Part shown: in pieces, positions 38,181-48,900 of the stretch
Layout of the letters: every line of letters begins with the position of its first letter
Position numbering within the stretch: the stretch's first letter is position 1
Assembly: GCF_002116635.1 (NCBI RefSeq)
Contig: NZ_LQPW01000019.1
Coordinates: 62,001 to 126,000 of the forward strand
Direction of reading: 5' to 3'
DNA length: 64,000 bases
Source of the DNA: Mycobacterium szulgai
GTDB taxonomy: Bacteria > Actinomycetota > Actinomycetes > Mycobacteriales > Mycobacteriaceae
Notes under the pieces: model-generated
Databases searched by the model: none
Told to the model about the DNA's origin: nothing
What the model saw: the letters and a program-made list of their open reading frames with translations, nothing else
Translations under genes and position numbers: made by a program

Positions 38181-41100
38181 GTGAGTCGTGTTGCAATCGT
38201 GGGGATCGGGTGCCGGTACGCCGGCGGAATCGATTCTGCACAATCGTTTTGGGACTTCGTAGTTAACAAGGGCGACGGTGTGGTGGACATACCGGCCGAG
38301 CGGTGGGATTACCGCCGTTACTATGACCCCGACAAGCGTGCGGCCGAGCGGATGTACACCAAGCGCGCCGCGTTCCTCGAATGCGACCCCTGGCAGTTCG
38401 ATCCCGACTTCTTCGGCATATCACCGCGCGAAGGAACCACCCTGGACCCCCAGCAGCGGATGATCATGGAAGTGGCCTGGGAGGCCCTCGACGATGCCGG
38501 CGTCGCCGGTCGAGTATCCGGTCAGTCCGTCGGCGTCTACGTCGGCGCGTTCACCACCGACCACGTCATCAACGCGGTGTCCGGCGCGGCGCTGGCCCAC
38601 GTCAACATGCACTCCGCGGCGAGTGCCTCGTTCACCATGCTGTCGAACCGCCTCGCTTACGCCCTCAACCTGAAGGGGCCGGCGCTGACCGTCGACACCG
38701 CATGCTCCTCGTCCCTGGTCGCGTTCCACCTTGGGACACAAGGGATTATCAACGGCGACTGTGACATGGCTCTGGTCGGTGGCGTCAACATGATGCTGCA
38801 GCCGGAGACCTTCGTCACGATGTGCAAGGGCGGCTTCCTGGCCACCGACGGGCGCTGCAAGTCGTTCTCGGCCTCGGCCGACGGCTACGGCCGTGGCGAG
38901 GGAGCCGGGATGGTTCTGCTGCGCAGGCTGGAAGACGCCGTGCGTGACGGGGACCGCATCTACGCTGTGGTCGAGGCGACCGGTTCCAATCAGGACGGAC
39001 GCACCACCGCGATCACCGTGCCCAGCCTGGATTCCCAAGAGGCATTGGCGCGGTCGGTGTGCGAGCGCTCCGGCATTCCTGCGCATCAGGTCACCTATGT
39101 GGAGGCGCACGGCACCGGAACACCGGTCGGCGACCCGGTGGAGCTGCGTGCGCTCGGCCGCGTGTACGGCGCCGTGGAGGGACGCACCGAACTTCTGCCC
39201 GTTGGATCGGTGAAATCGACGATCGGTCACACCGAAGCAGCCGCCGGCGTCGCCAGCGTCATCAAGGGGGCACTGGCGGTGTACCACCGGACGCTGCCGC
39301 CCCAAGGTTGGTTCGAGGACCCCAACCCCGATATTCCGTTCGATGAGTTGCGCGTTGCAATACAGCTCGAAGCCCGGGAAGTGGGTGTCGAGGTCGACCG
39401 GATGGCGGTTGCTATCAATGGCTTCGGATACGGCGGTACCAACGCACACGCGATCCTGGCCGAGCCGCAGGCGGCCACCCAGACAGCGCTTCCGCTGGCG
39501 CCAAAGCAACTCGACGTCAACGTATTTCCCGTTTCGGCGCGCAGCGAAGCGGCGGTACGCGAGCTGGCCGGCGCGTATGCCGACCTACTGGAATCCAGCA
39601 CGGATCCCGACCACCTGCTCGCCGCGGCGTGGACGCGCCGGGCGCACCACCGCTATCGCGCTGGCATATCGTTCGCCAATCCGGTGGACCTCACCGAGCA
39701 GCTGCGCAAGCTGGCGGCGGGCGGGGCCCCGGTCGGCACGGTGGTGGGCCGCTGCGCCGGCTCGGTGTTCGTGTTCTCCGGCATGGGCCCGCAGTGGTGG
39801 GCGATGGGCCGCGATCTGCTGAACGCAGGCGGCGCGTTCGCATCCGAAGCCGCCCGCATCGACACCGTCTTTAAAGACATCGCCGGATGGTCGATCATCG
39901 AGGAGCTGTTGCGCTCCGAGGAAGAGTCGAAGATCGCCTCCACCGAGTTTGCCCAACCGGCGAACTTCCTCATCCAGGTGGCGCTGACGAACGAACTCGC
40001 CACGTTCGGAATCACTCCGGACATCGTGGTCGGACACAGCGTGGGCGAGGTCTCCGCGGCCTATGTGTCCGGCATGCTGTCGTTGCGCGACGCTCTGGTG
40101 GTGTCGCACCACCGCGGCAGATTGCAGGCTACGACTGCCGGAACCGGCGGCATGCTCGCGATCGGCTTGCCGGTCGACGACGTCCGGCCGCTGCTGGCCG
40201 ACTACCCCGAGATCGATGTCGCGGCCATCAACAGCCCGTCATCGGTGACCGTGGCCGGTGACCCCGGTGAGCTGGAAGCTCTTTGCGAAACCCTCAGCGA
40301 GCGTGGCGTATTCGCCCGCATACTGCGCGTCGAGGTGCCCTATCACAGCCGCCGGATGGACCCCATCCTGGACGAGCTGAGGTCCGTGCTGGCCGATATC
40401 ACACCCAGGGAACCACGCCTTCCGCTGTACTCGACGGTCACCGGCGCCGCCGCGACCAATTGGGACGCCGACTATTGGTGCGACAACGTGCGCCAGCCCG
40501 TGCGATTCGCCGACGCGATCAAGACCCTCGTTCGGGCGGGCCATCGCATCTTCATCGAGGTCGGCCCGCACCCGGTCCTTTCGGCGAACATCCGCGAGAC
40601 CCTGCTTGCCGACGGGGAGTCCGGCACCACCGTCTCGACGCTGGACCGCAAGCGGCCCGACGCCGAAAGCGTGCGGCAGACGATCTCCGGGCTGTATGCC
40701 GCCGGAGCGCTCGACCTGTCCGGCACGTTCACCAAACCCGCCGGGCACCTGGCACTTCCGCGCTACCCGTGGCAGCGGCAACGCTTGCATCAAGAGCTGC
40801 CCGAACACACCCAGGCGAAGTACGGCTCCCGCGAGGGCTATTCGATGCTGGGAGACCCCGACCTCTACGACCGGTTGGCCTGGCAGCTGAAGGTCAGCGG
40901 GCAGACGCTGCCGTGGCTGGCCGATCACGTAGTCAACGGCGCGTGTCTCATCCCGGGTGCGGCATATCTGGATGCCGCGCTCAGTGCCGCGGCGATGCGT
41001 ACCGGCAGCACGTCGGTGACCGCCGAAGACGTCCGGTTCGTTGCTCCGCTCATCGTCGATCCCGCCGACGGCACGGTGATGCGTACCGAGTTCGACGAGG

Positions 41101-44100
41101 CGAGTCGCCGCTTCACGATCCGCTCGCGCGCCGCGGCCAACACGGCGTGGACCGTGCATGCCACCGGGCGGCTGGTGGACGGAACGTATCTCGTCACAAA
41201 GCATCCGGTTCCCAATACCCGGGAGATGACCGAGATCGTGCCGGCGGCGCTGTATGCGGTGCTGGGCACCCGTGGCCTGACCACCGGCCCGAACTTCCAG
41301 CGCATCACCTCGCTACACGCGAGCGCGACCGAGGCGGTCGCCACGGTGGACGCCCGGCCGGACTCGGATGTGACGCGGCACTTCGCTCATCCCTGTGTCA
41401 TCGACGCGGCGCTGCAGGTCGTGGCCCCGCTCATCGACCAGGCGGTCGGTCGTACGCACGGCACCGTCGTCCCCATCGCGGTGCAGGCGATCCGGGCCTT
41501 CGGCCCGCTCTCCGATGACGTCACGGTGATCGCTCGGCGCCACGAGAGTGACCCAATGTGCGCCGATATCGTCGTGCTGGATTCCGACCAAAGCGCATGC
41601 CTGCAGCTCGTCGGTGTTCGGTTCGGTTCCATCACCCCGGGGCGGGGTCCGCTCGACCACATGGACCCGCTGTTCTACGAGGAGGTGTGGGATCTTCGCG
41701 AGCAGCTGAGTCCGGACATGCTCACGCCCGCCGATCAGACCGCCACCCTGGTGGTGGCGATTGGTGACCGGCCGCACCGGCTGGCCCGTGAGCTGGCCGA
41801 CGCTCTGCCGCACGGGGTCTACTATGACTGCACCAAGATGGTGGATTCCGAAGCCGACCCGTTCGATGCACTCCCGCAACGGCTTTCGGAGATCTCGTCA
41901 AATCTGCCGCGGTTGCATGTCTGCGTTGTCGCCGGCGAGATCGGCGATGACAGGGATGATGTTGGCGCCTTGTGGTCGCTGCAACAGGTCGCCACCGCGA
42001 CCGAAAGGTTCCTCGACGAGCAGGACGGTGCGGGAACCGAGAAGAAGTCGGTGTTCGGCGACGGCTCGACCGGTGACGACACGTTCTACGTCAGCCTGGT
42101 GACCGAACGAGCATTCGCTCACCACAGCGACGTGTCGCTACCCAACCCCAGCCACGCGGGGCTGGCCGGGGCGCGCCGCGTCCTAGTCGGCGAGCAGCCG
42201 CGCCTGCGCTGGCGTCTGGTGGACGTCGAGCCGGATACGCAACTGATCGACCTGATGACCGAATTGTCAGTGCCGGGAGCGTTTTCCAACGACAATGCCG
42301 ACGAAGTGCTGCTGCGCAGCGGCTTGCGGTTCACGCCGGTCATCACCCGCACCCTGCCGCAACGGCTGGAGGCGATGGCCAAGACCGAGCCGCTCGCCGA
42401 CCCGGAGGCCAACTTCACTGTCGAGGTGCCCAAGTCGCGGATCATCTCCGAACTCGGCTGGCGGCGCTGCGCACGCCCGACGCCGGAACCCAGCCAGGTG
42501 GAGCTGCAGATGCAGGTCGTCGGACTGAACTACAAGGATGCCATCAAGGTGCTCGGCCTGCTCGGTGAAAGAGAGCTTGCACCAACGCATTTCGGCACCG
42601 AACTGGGCATGGAAGGCGTCGGGGTGGTGACTCGGGTCGGCTCGGACGTCACCGAGCTGGAAGTCGGCGATGTCGTCATCACCGCGGCCAAGGGCATGCT
42701 GACCCGCTACCACCTCGCCGAAGCGGGCCTGTGCGGCAAGCTCTTACCTTCGGGGCCTACCGGCTCCGTCGATTTCGGTCCCGAACACTGCACCAGCATC
42801 ACCGCGTTCCTGACGGCCGAGCGATCCTTGCTGACGCTGGCCCGATTGGAGCCGGGTGAGACAGTCCTGATCCACGGCGCCGCCGGCGGCGTCGGCACGG
42901 CCGCGATTCAGGTCGCAAAGGCCCGTGGCGCAGAGGTTATCGGCACCGCCCGCACCGACGAGCGACGCGCGTACGCGCTGTCCGCCGGCGCGGACCACGT
43001 GATCGATTCGCGCTCGCTCAACTTCGTCGATGACGTTCGTGAAATCACCAACGGCCGCGGTGCCGACGTGATCATCAGCAGTGCCCCGGGCGAGATCCTG
43101 CGCCACAACTTCGAGGCCGTCGCCGAATTCGGGCGCATCATCGAAGTCGGCAAAGCCGATATCTATCAGGGCGGCACGTTGGATTTGGCGGCGTTCGACA
43201 AGAACGTCGGCTACTTCTCCATCGACATGGACCGCATGCTGGCCCACAACTCGCTGGGCTTCGTGGACCTGATCACCAGCATCTGCGAAAAGTTCGGCAA
43301 CGGGACCTACCAGCCGCTGCCGGTGCAGGTATTCGGGACCGCAGAGCTGGCCCAAGCGTGCGAGGAGGTATTCCGCTCCGAGCGGACCGGCCGCGTGGCG
43401 GTCCGCCTCACCGACGACGCGCCACCGGTGAAGCCCAGCTGGCAGCAGGTCGTCACGCATTCCGACGCCTCCTACCTGATCACCGGCGGCTACGGCGGCT
43501 TCGGGTTGGCGACCGGACGATGGTTGGTCCGGCGCGGGGCCCGCCACCTCATCCTGGTCGGGCGCAGCGGTGCCACCACCGAGATCGCACGCAAGCAGCT
43601 CGAACAGTGGCGCACCGCCGGGATCGAGATCACCGAGGAACTGCTCGACGTGACCGACCAGTCCGCGGTTACCGCTCTGGTGCGACGCAGTCATACCGCC
43701 GAGCGTCCGCTGCGCGGTATCTTCCACACCGCGGGCGCGGTCGCCGATCAGCGGGTGGCCGATCTCGAGCTTGACAGCCTCAGGCGTGTCTATGACGCCA
43801 AGGTCGAAGGCGCGCGGGCACTTTGGGCCGCCGTCAGCGAGGTTGGAGTCACGCTCGACCAGTTCGCCTTCTACTCGTCGGGCGGATCGATGCTGGGCAC
43901 CATGGGGCAGTACAGCTACACCTCGGCCAACCTCGCGTTGCAGTCAGTTACCGAGGAGATCGTTCGCCGTGGGCAGACCGCGATCTGCATCGGGTGGGGT
44001 CACATGTCCGGTCTGGCCGGCGGGATGGCTTCCGACGAGACCGCCGCACGGTATCTCAACGCCGCGGGCTTCGACCCGATCGATATGGACGACGGCCCCA

Positions 44101-44552
44101 TCTATCTGGAAGCGGCGATGCGATTGGGCATCACGCAGGCGGCGATCATCCCGATCAACTGGTCCAAGGTGAACGCCACGGTTGGCCACCTGCGCCAGCT
44201 GCTGCGCACCACGGCGCTGGTTTCGGCTGCCGCTGAGGCGAATTCGTCCGGAGAGCGCCTGCGTAGCGCCCTGATCGCACTGGACGAAGGCAAGCGTGGC
44301 GAGGTAGTCGCCTACATGCTCGCCGAGCAACTGGCAGGCGTGATGGGTGTTTCAGCCGAGTCGATCGAAATCGATGTGCCGGTAACCGAACTCGGACTCG
44401 ACTCGCTCATGGCCGTCGAATTCGGGGCCAGGGCCAGCCAAGCGCTCGGCGTGCATCTGGCCACGCTACAGATGGGACGTACTTTCGACCTTCGGCAGGC
44501 GGGCTCCCATATCGCAGAAGTGATCACTACCGGAACAGGAGCCGCAGCATGA
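38181..44552 (+). CDS. Single-module highly reducing type I polyketide synthase (KS-AT-DH-ER-KR-ACP)
   Basis: This 2123-residue protein is inferred to be an iterative synthase. Domains in order: ketosynthase about 1-430 (active Cys175 in DTACSSSL, His310 in EAHGTGT, His350 in KSTIGHTEAAAG); acyltransferase about 525-830 (Ser620 in GHSVGE, later VPYHS); dehydratase about 885-1165 (His916, Asp1075); an inactive ketoreductase-like structural region to about 1400; enoylreductase about 1405-1725 (NADPH loop GAAGGVG at 1566); ketoreductase about 1765-1945 (GGYGGFG at 1769, Tyr1913); ACP with phosphopantetheine Ser2075 in LGLDSL. All catalytic residues look intact. There is no thioesterase or methyltransferase domain. 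I chose the GTG at 38181 after AGGAG; an in-frame ATG at 38016 adds a basic leader. The size resembles mycocerosic-type synthases, but the clade cannot be judged here. Confidence 0.93.
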   Translation: MSRVAIVGIGCRYAGGIDSAQSFWDFVVNKGDGVVDIPAERWDYRRYYDPDKRAAERMYTKRAAFLECDPWQFDPDFFGISPREGTTLDPQQRMIMEVAWEALDDAGVAGRVSGQSVGVYVGAFTTDHVINAVSGAALAHVNMHSAASASFTMLSNRLAYALNLKGPALTVDTACSSSLVAFHLGTQGIINGDCDMALVGGVNMMLQPETFVTMCKGGFLATDGRCKSFSASADGYGRGEGAGMVLLRRLEDAVRDGDRIYAVVEATGSNQDGRTTAITVPSLDSQEALARSVCERSGIPAHQVTYVEAHGTGTPVGDPVELRALGRVYGAVEGRTELLPVGSVKSTIGHTEAAAGVASVIKGALAVYHRTLPPQGWFEDPNPDIPFDELRVAIQLEAREVGVEVDRMAVAINGFGYGGTNAHAILAEPQAATQTALPLAPKQLDVNVFPVSARSEAAVRELAGAYADLLESSTDPDHLLAAAWTRRAHHRYRAGISFANPVDLTEQLRKLAAGGAPVGTVVGRCAGSVFVFSGMGPQWWAMGRDLLNAGGAFASEAARIDTVFKDIAGWSIIEELLRSEEESKIASTEFAQPANFLIQVALTNELATFGITPDIVVGHSVGEVSAAYVSGMLSLRDALVVSHHRGRLQATTAGTGGMLAIGLPVDDVRPLLADYPEIDVAAINSPSSVTVAGDPGELEALCETLSERGVFARILRVEVPYHSRRMDPILDELRSVLADITPREPRLPLYSTVTGAAATNWDADYWCDNVRQPVRFADAIKTLVRAGHRIFIEVGPHPVLSANIRETLLADGESGTTVSTLDRKRPDAESVRQTISGLYAAGALDLSGTFTKPAGHLALPRYPWQRQRLHQELPEHTQAKYGSREGYSMLGDPDLYDRLAWQLKVSGQTLPWLADHVVNGACLIPGAAYLDAALSAAAMRTGSTSVTAEDVRFVAPLIVDPADGTVMRTEFDEASRRFTIRSRAAANTAWTVHATGRLVDGTYLVTKHPVPNTREMTEIVPAALYAVLGTRGLTTGPNFQRITSLHASATEAVATVDARPDSDVTRHFAHPCVIDAALQVVAPLIDQAVGRTHGTVVPIAVQAIRAFGPLSDDVTVIARRHESDPMCADIVVLDSDQSACLQLVGVRFGSITPGRGPLDHMDPLFYEEVWDLREQLSPDMLTPADQTATLVVAIGDRPHRLARELADALPHGVYYDCTKMVDSEADPFDALPQRLSEISSNLPRLHVCVVAGEIGDDRDDVGALWSLQQVATATERFLDEQDGAGTEKKSVFGDGSTGDDTFYVSLVTERAFAHHSDVSLPNPSHAGLAGARRVLVGEQPRLRWRLVDVEPDTQLIDLMTELSVPGAFSNDNADEVLLRSGLRFTPVITRTLPQRLEAMAKTEPLADPEANFTVEVPKSRIISELGWRRCARPTPEPSQVELQMQVVGLNYKDAIKVLGLLGERELAPTHFGTELGMEGVGVVTRVGSDVTELEVGDVVITAAKGMLTRYHLAEAGLCGKLLPSGPTGSVDFGPEHCTSITAFLTAERSLLTLARLEPGETVLIHGAAGGVGTAAIQVAKARGAEVIGTARTDERRAYALSAGADHVIDSRSLNFVDDVREITNGRGADVIISSAPGEILRHNFEAVAEFGRIIEVGKADIYQGGTLDLAAFDKNVGYFSIDMDRMLAHNSLGFVDLITSICEKFGNGTYQPLPVQVFGTAELAQACEEVFRSERTGRVAVRLTDDAPPVKPSWQQVVTHSDASYLITGGYGGFGLATGRWLVRRGARHLILVGRSGATTEIARKQLEQWRTAGIEITEELLDVTDQSAVTALVRRSHTAERPLRGIFHTAGAVADQRVADLELDSLRRVYDAKVEGARALWAAVSEVGVTLDQFAFYSSGGSMLGTMGQYSYTSANLALQSVTEEIVRRGQTAICIGWGHMSGLAGGMASDETAARYLNAAGFDPIDMDDGPIYLEAAMRLGITQAAIIPINWSKVNATVGHLRQLLRTTALVSAAAEANSSGERLRSALIALDEGKRGEVVAYMLAEQLAGVMGVSAESIEIDVPVTELGLDSLMAVEFGARASQALGVHLATLQMGRTFDLRQAGSHIAEVITTGTGAAA

Positions 44553-45934
44553 CCGCAAGCGTGGCATCGGCGCGTGACATCGCGCGCAGTCTACTCACCA
44601 ACACCGATGGCGGCGAAAAGACCTCGCCGGCAGCCGATCCCGCGTCGGCCGTCGCGCCGCCGGTTGCTGCACCGCCGCGGCCGGGCGGCACCGGTAGACA
44701 AAGCCGGGGATTCGCCGATCAACCGGATGTGGTGGCGGCGCGGGAACGCGCCCAAAGCGCACTGGCCATGGAGAAGCTGACCAAGATGCCCAATCCGCTG
44801 TTCATCCCGCGGCAAGGGTTCAACACCTCGGTCATCGACGGGCCCTACGGGGCGACGACCAACTTCTCCAACTACAACTACCTCGGACTGGCTCATCACC
44901 CGAAAGTGATTGGGGCAGTGCAAGAGGCGGTGGGCAAGTACGGTGCCTCGGCGTCGGCGAGCCGGATCACGTCCGGTGAGATCGAGATCTATCCCAACCT
45001 GGAGCGCAAGCTGGCCGATATCTATGACGTCGAAGCGGCCATCATCGCCACCAGTGGATATCTGACGAACTCCGGGGTCATCGGGTTCCTCATGAGCGAA
45101 CGCGATGCCGTCGTCTGTGACGCGCTCATCCACAACAGCGTGATCACCGGAGCGCGGTGGGCGGGTGCGCGCAGCATGACATTCCGCCACAACGATCCCG
45201 AATCGTTGCGTGGTGTGCTGCGCATGTCGCGGGAGCGCTTCGACCGGGTGCTCGTCGTCATCGAAGGCCACTACAGCATGGACGGCGATGTCGGGCAGCT
45301 TCCCGAACTCGCCGCTGTGGCTCGCGAATTCGACTGCGCCGTCATGGTCGACGAGGCGCACTCGATCGGGGTGTTCGGCGCCCAAGGGCACGGCGTGCGT
45401 GAACACTTCGGCCTGCCCGGTGACGCGGTGGACATTTGGATGGGCTGCCTGTCCAAGGCGCTGGGCAGCTGTGGCGGGTTCATCGCCGGCAGTGCCGAGC
45501 TGATTCAGGCGCTGCATACCTCTCCGGTGACGACGCTGACCGTTGGTCCGCCACCGAGTGCGGCCGCGGCCGCGCTGGCCGCACTCGAGGTGCTCGAAAG
45601 CGAGCCCGACCGGGTCGCCCGGCTGTGGAGTAACGCCAAGCTGTTCAGTTCGGCGCTGCGCGAGCGCAACCTCGACCTCGGGTTCTCGCAGGGCACCCCG
45701 ATCTGTCCGGTACTGGTTCCCGGCGAGATCCAGGTTCTCTACGCGTCGTCGCTGCTGTTGCAACGCGGCGTGTACGTCGGCCCGGTGGCATCGCCTGGGG
45801 TCGGTCCGGGCCAGGAGCGCCTGCGGTTCTTCGTGACCGCCGAACACACCGAAGAGCAATTGATCACCACCGCCGATCTGGTAGCCGAAGTCGTTGGTCT
45901 GGCTACCGAAGTCGGCGCCGCGATCGCGATGTGA
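44549..45934 (+). CDS. PLP-dependent alpha-oxoamine synthase (AONS/serine palmitoyltransferase-like)
   Basis: This 461-residue fold-type I aminotransferase-like enzyme decarboxylatively joins an amino acid to an acyl thioester. PLP contacts are visible: Asp and His in MVDEAHSIGVFG, and Lys303 in CLSKALGSCGGF as Schiff-base lysine. The substrate loop reads YGASASASRITSGEIEIY, instead of the GSGGSR-like run of biotin synthases. A 60-70-residue Ala/Pro-rich N-terminal extension precedes the catalytic domain. It overlaps the PKS stop by 4 bp (ATGA). The lack of a PKS thioesterase makes it the probable chain-release enzyme, giving a long-chain amino ketone. A role in biotin synthesis is less likely in this context. 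Confidence 0.88.
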   Translation: MTASVASARDIARSLLTNTDGGEKTSPAADPASAVAPPVAAPPRPGGTGRQSRGFADQPDVVAARERAQSALAMEKLTKMPNPLFIPRQGFNTSVIDGPYGATTNFSNYNYLGLAHHPKVIGAVQEAVGKYGASASASRITSGEIEIYPNLERKLADIYDVEAAIIATSGYLTNSGVIGFLMSERDAVVCDALIHNSVITGARWAGARSMTFRHNDPESLRGVLRMSRERFDRVLVVIEGHYSMDGDVGQLPELAAVAREFDCAVMVDEAHSIGVFGAQGHGVREHFGLPGDAVDIWMGCLSKALGSCGGFIAGSAELIQALHTSPVTTLTVGPPPSAAAAALAALEVLESEPDRVARLWSNAKLFSSALRERNLDLGFSQGTPICPVLVPGEIQVLYASSLLLQRGVYVGPVASPGVGPGQERLRFFVTAEHTEEQLITTADLVAEVVGLATEVGAAIAM

Positions 45935-45952
45935 GACGGGACGAATGCCGAC

Positions 45953-48850
45953 GTGGTGACCACCTTTGCACGCTTCATCCACCGCTATGCGCTATGGGTC
46001 GTCGGCGCATGGCTGGTGGTCGCCGGCGTCGCGAATGTCTTTGTCCCCCAGCTAGAACGGGTGGTCGCCACCCATGAGGGCCCACTGTTGCCGGCCGACG
46101 CCGCCAGTTCGGTTGCGGTGCAACGCTCGGCGGCGGCGTTCTCCGAGCCGGCGACCGACAACATCGAATATGTCGTGCTGGAACGCCATGGGCCGCTGAC
46201 CGAGGCGGACCGGGCGTTCTACCGGCAGGTGATCACGGCGCTGCGTGGCGATTCCCGCCACGTCAACGACGTCATCGACTGGTGGGGAACGCCGGCGACC
46301 GCGGATGCGGCGCTGAGCAAGGACCGCAACGTGGCGCTGGCCGTCGTGCGCCCGTCGGGCATGGTGGGCACGTCGGCGGCCAGGGCGTCGATAACCGCTA
46401 TGCGCGGAATCGTTTCACGATTGCACCCGCCCGAGGGGCTGCAGGTATACATCACCGGCCCCGGGGCCACCATCATGGACGAGTTCGGTGCGATCGATGC
46501 CCAGACGCTACTCATCACGCTGGCAACGACCGTAGCGCTACTGCTGTTGCTGGTCATCGTCTACCGGTCGCTCATCACCGCAATGGTTCCGTTGGTGTCG
46601 GTGGGCCTCGCGCTGGCGGTGGCCCGGCCGATCCTCGCCGTGCTCGGTGGTGCCAACCTGATCGAGGTTTCGCCGCTGTCCATCGCATTGAGCGCGGGTG
46701 TGATTCTGGGTGCGGGCACCGACTTCGCCATCTTCTTGATCGGGCGCTACCACGAACGGCACAAAGACGACGTCACCTCCGCCGCAGCGTTACCCGAGGC
46801 CTACCGCGGTGTGACGCCGGTGATCGTGGGGTCGGCGCTGACGGTGGCCACAGCCTTCGGATGTCTGGCTTTCGCGCGCATCAGTATCTTCCGCGCCAAC
46901 GGAACCGCGTGTGCCGTCGGCGTTCTCGCTGCCATGCTGGCAGCGCTGACGCTGACGCCCGCCCTGATCGCACTCGCCGAACGCAGGAACCTGCTCAAGC
47001 CCCAACGTTCGTCGATAGCGCGGCGCTGGCGGCGGATCGGTGTCATCGTGGCCCGCTGGCCGGGACCGATCCTGGTGACCAGCGGTGCGGTGATTCTCGC
47101 GATGGCGATTCCGCTGTGCGGGATGAGCATCGGTTGGGACGAAGCCGCCGCTACTCCGGCCGGCGCGGAATCCAACCGCGGCTACCAGGCGACCGACCGT
47201 CACTTCGGCCCCAACCAGCTGCTGCCCGACGTCGTCACCATCGAAACCGATCACGACGTCCGCAATCCCGCCGGCCTGATCGCCATCGAGCGAATCACTA
47301 AGGCGATCATGGCGATACCCGGCGTGCGGATGGTGCAATCGGCCAGCCGTCCGGACGGGGCGGTGCCGCAGGAAGCCACGCTGACCGCGCAAGCCGGCAA
47401 GATCGGTGATCAGCTCGACGATGCGCTCAGCCAGATCACGTCACGCCAGACAACGTTCACCGAACTCAACGCCTCACTCGACGAAATGGCCACTGCGCTC
47501 GACGGCCTGCGCAATGGTCTGCAACTCGGCGCCGCCGGGCTGGGGGAGGTGAATTCGGCCGCCGGACAGATGCATGACGCGATGGGCAAATTCAAGGGCA
47601 CCATTGACGACGTCTCCCAAAATCTGGACCCCCTGCGGAGTTTCACCGCGCAGATACCGAATTGCGTCGGGACTCCGGTGTGCAGCGACATTGCGGGGCT
47701 GGTGCAGTGGGCCGACGACGTGGTGGCAAGCTCGGCGCAATTGACTGATAGCGCAGGGCAACTCGCACACGGCTCCGCCACTACCGAGGCCGGACTGGCC
47801 CAGCTGCCGCAGGTGCTGAACGGTGTCGGCAGTTCCCTGCAGCGGGCACGCGCGGCAATGGCGGGCTTTCAAAGACTGATCGACGGCATCAGTTCACCGA
47901 TACAGGAACTATCCGGTTACCTGCACGACTTGGCCGGCGCGTTCGACGGCAGCCCCGGCACCGGCTATTACGTGTCCCGCAAAGCCATGAGCGATCCGCG
48001 GATGCGCGAGGTATTGCAGAATTTCGTGTCGCCCAACGGTCAGGCCACCGTGCTGGTGGTCTACGGGGACGGGCACGAGTGGGGCAGCGATGGTGTCCAG
48101 CGAGCTCAGGCGATCAAGGCGGCCATCCGGGAGGCCACCAAGGAGGGCACGTTCAAGGCGACCGCCGTCCAGTTGGCCGGCGTCGGACCGACGACCCGCG
48201 ACCTGCAGGCGCTCGATCGCCAGGACATGCTGCTGCTGGTGGCCGCGGTTCTGGTGGTGGTGTTCGCGATCGTGGCACTACTGCTCAGAAGCCCGGTGGC
48301 CGGGCTGGTGGTGGTCGGTACCGTCGTCATCTCCTACGCGGCGGCGCTGGGCGCCAGCGTTTTGATCTGGCAGTACCTGCTCGGACATGAATTGCATTGG
48401 GCGGTACCGCCGATCACTTTCGGCGCGCTGGTCGCCGTCGGCTCCGACTACAACCTGCTGTTGGCGTTGCGCATCCGGGAGGAGCGTTGGGCCGGGCCGC
48501 GCCGCAGCATCATCCGTGCCTTCGCGGCCACCGGTGGGGTGGTCACCACCGCCGGACTTGTCTTCGGCATAACGATGTTCGCGTTGGCTACCAGCAGCGT
48601 GCTGAACGTCGCGCAAATCGGGACGACCATCGGCGTGGGGCTGGTGCTCGACACTTTGGTCGTGCGGAGTTTCATCCTGCCGGCGTTGGTGGGCCTGCTT
48701 GGTCGCTGGTTCTGGTGGCCACACCTGCGCGCCATACCGAAGGCCAAAGCCCAACCGGGTGTCGACGATGCCGCCGGGGAGTCCGCCGCGGGCGCGATTG
48801 ATCCCGCGCCTTGCGACGCGGCGCGTGATTTGGTGGGGGCCGGCCGCTGA
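45953..48850 (+). CDS. MmpL/RND-family lipid transporter
   Basis: This 965-residue inner-membrane transporter has the MmpL layout: one N-terminal helix, a periplasmic domain, helices 2-6 with GAGTDFAIFLIGRYHE (proton-relay motif), a large second periplasmic domain with helical repeats (about 500-730), and helices 8-12 with GALVAVGSDYNLLLALR. Both halves hold the conserved Asp of the family, the second as Asp-Tyr and the first as Asp-Phe. MmpL proteins export lipids made by neighbouring synthases. It lies 18 bp after the oxoamine synthase, strongly implying export of that product. No MmpS partner is adjacent. Tandem GTG codons at 45953 and 45956 are possible starts. Confidence 0.92.
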   Translation: MVTTFARFIHRYALWVVGAWLVVAGVANVFVPQLERVVATHEGPLLPADAASSVAVQRSAAAFSEPATDNIEYVVLERHGPLTEADRAFYRQVITALRGDSRHVNDVIDWWGTPATADAALSKDRNVALAVVRPSGMVGTSAARASITAMRGIVSRLHPPEGLQVYITGPGATIMDEFGAIDAQTLLITLATTVALLLLLVIVYRSLITAMVPLVSVGLALAVARPILAVLGGANLIEVSPLSIALSAGVILGAGTDFAIFLIGRYHERHKDDVTSAAALPEAYRGVTPVIVGSALTVATAFGCLAFARISIFRANGTACAVGVLAAMLAALTLTPALIALAERRNLLKPQRSSIARRWRRIGVIVARWPGPILVTSGAVILAMAIPLCGMSIGWDEAAATPAGAESNRGYQATDRHFGPNQLLPDVVTIETDHDVRNPAGLIAIERITKAIMAIPGVRMVQSASRPDGAVPQEATLTAQAGKIGDQLDDALSQITSRQTTFTELNASLDEMATALDGLRNGLQLGAAGLGEVNSAAGQMHDAMGKFKGTIDDVSQNLDPLRSFTAQIPNCVGTPVCSDIAGLVQWADDVVASSAQLTDSAGQLAHGSATTEAGLAQLPQVLNGVGSSLQRARAAMAGFQRLIDGISSPIQELSGYLHDLAGAFDGSPGTGYYVSRKAMSDPRMREVLQNFVSPNGQATVLVVYGDGHEWGSDGVQRAQAIKAAIREATKEGTFKATAVQLAGVGPTTRDLQALDRQDMLLLVAAVLVVVFAIVALLLRSPVAGLVVVGTVVISYAAALGASVLIWQYLLGHELHWAVPPITFGALVAVGSDYNLLLALRIREERWAGPRRSIIRAFAATGGVVTTAGLVFGITMFALATSSVLNVAQIGTTIGVGLVLDTLVVRSFILPALVGLLGRWFWWPHLRAIPKAKAQPGVDDAAGESAAGAIDPAPCDAARDLVGAGR

Positions 48851-48900
48851 TGATGAATAGAGCAGCGACGCAGCAGGATTCGAGGAGAGAGGCCTACTAC

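Noticed and set aside
44549..45934. 8-amino-7-oxononanoate synthase for biotin synthesis (bioF)
   Set aside because: No other biotin genes nearby, altered substrate loop, N-terminal extension and translational coupling to a PKS favour a chain-release role, though this is not proven.
46282..47301. Plus-strand open frame of 339 codons inside the mmpL gene in another frame
   Set aside because: Arg/Gly/Ala-rich shadow of the MmpL frame; all transporter motifs are in the other frame.
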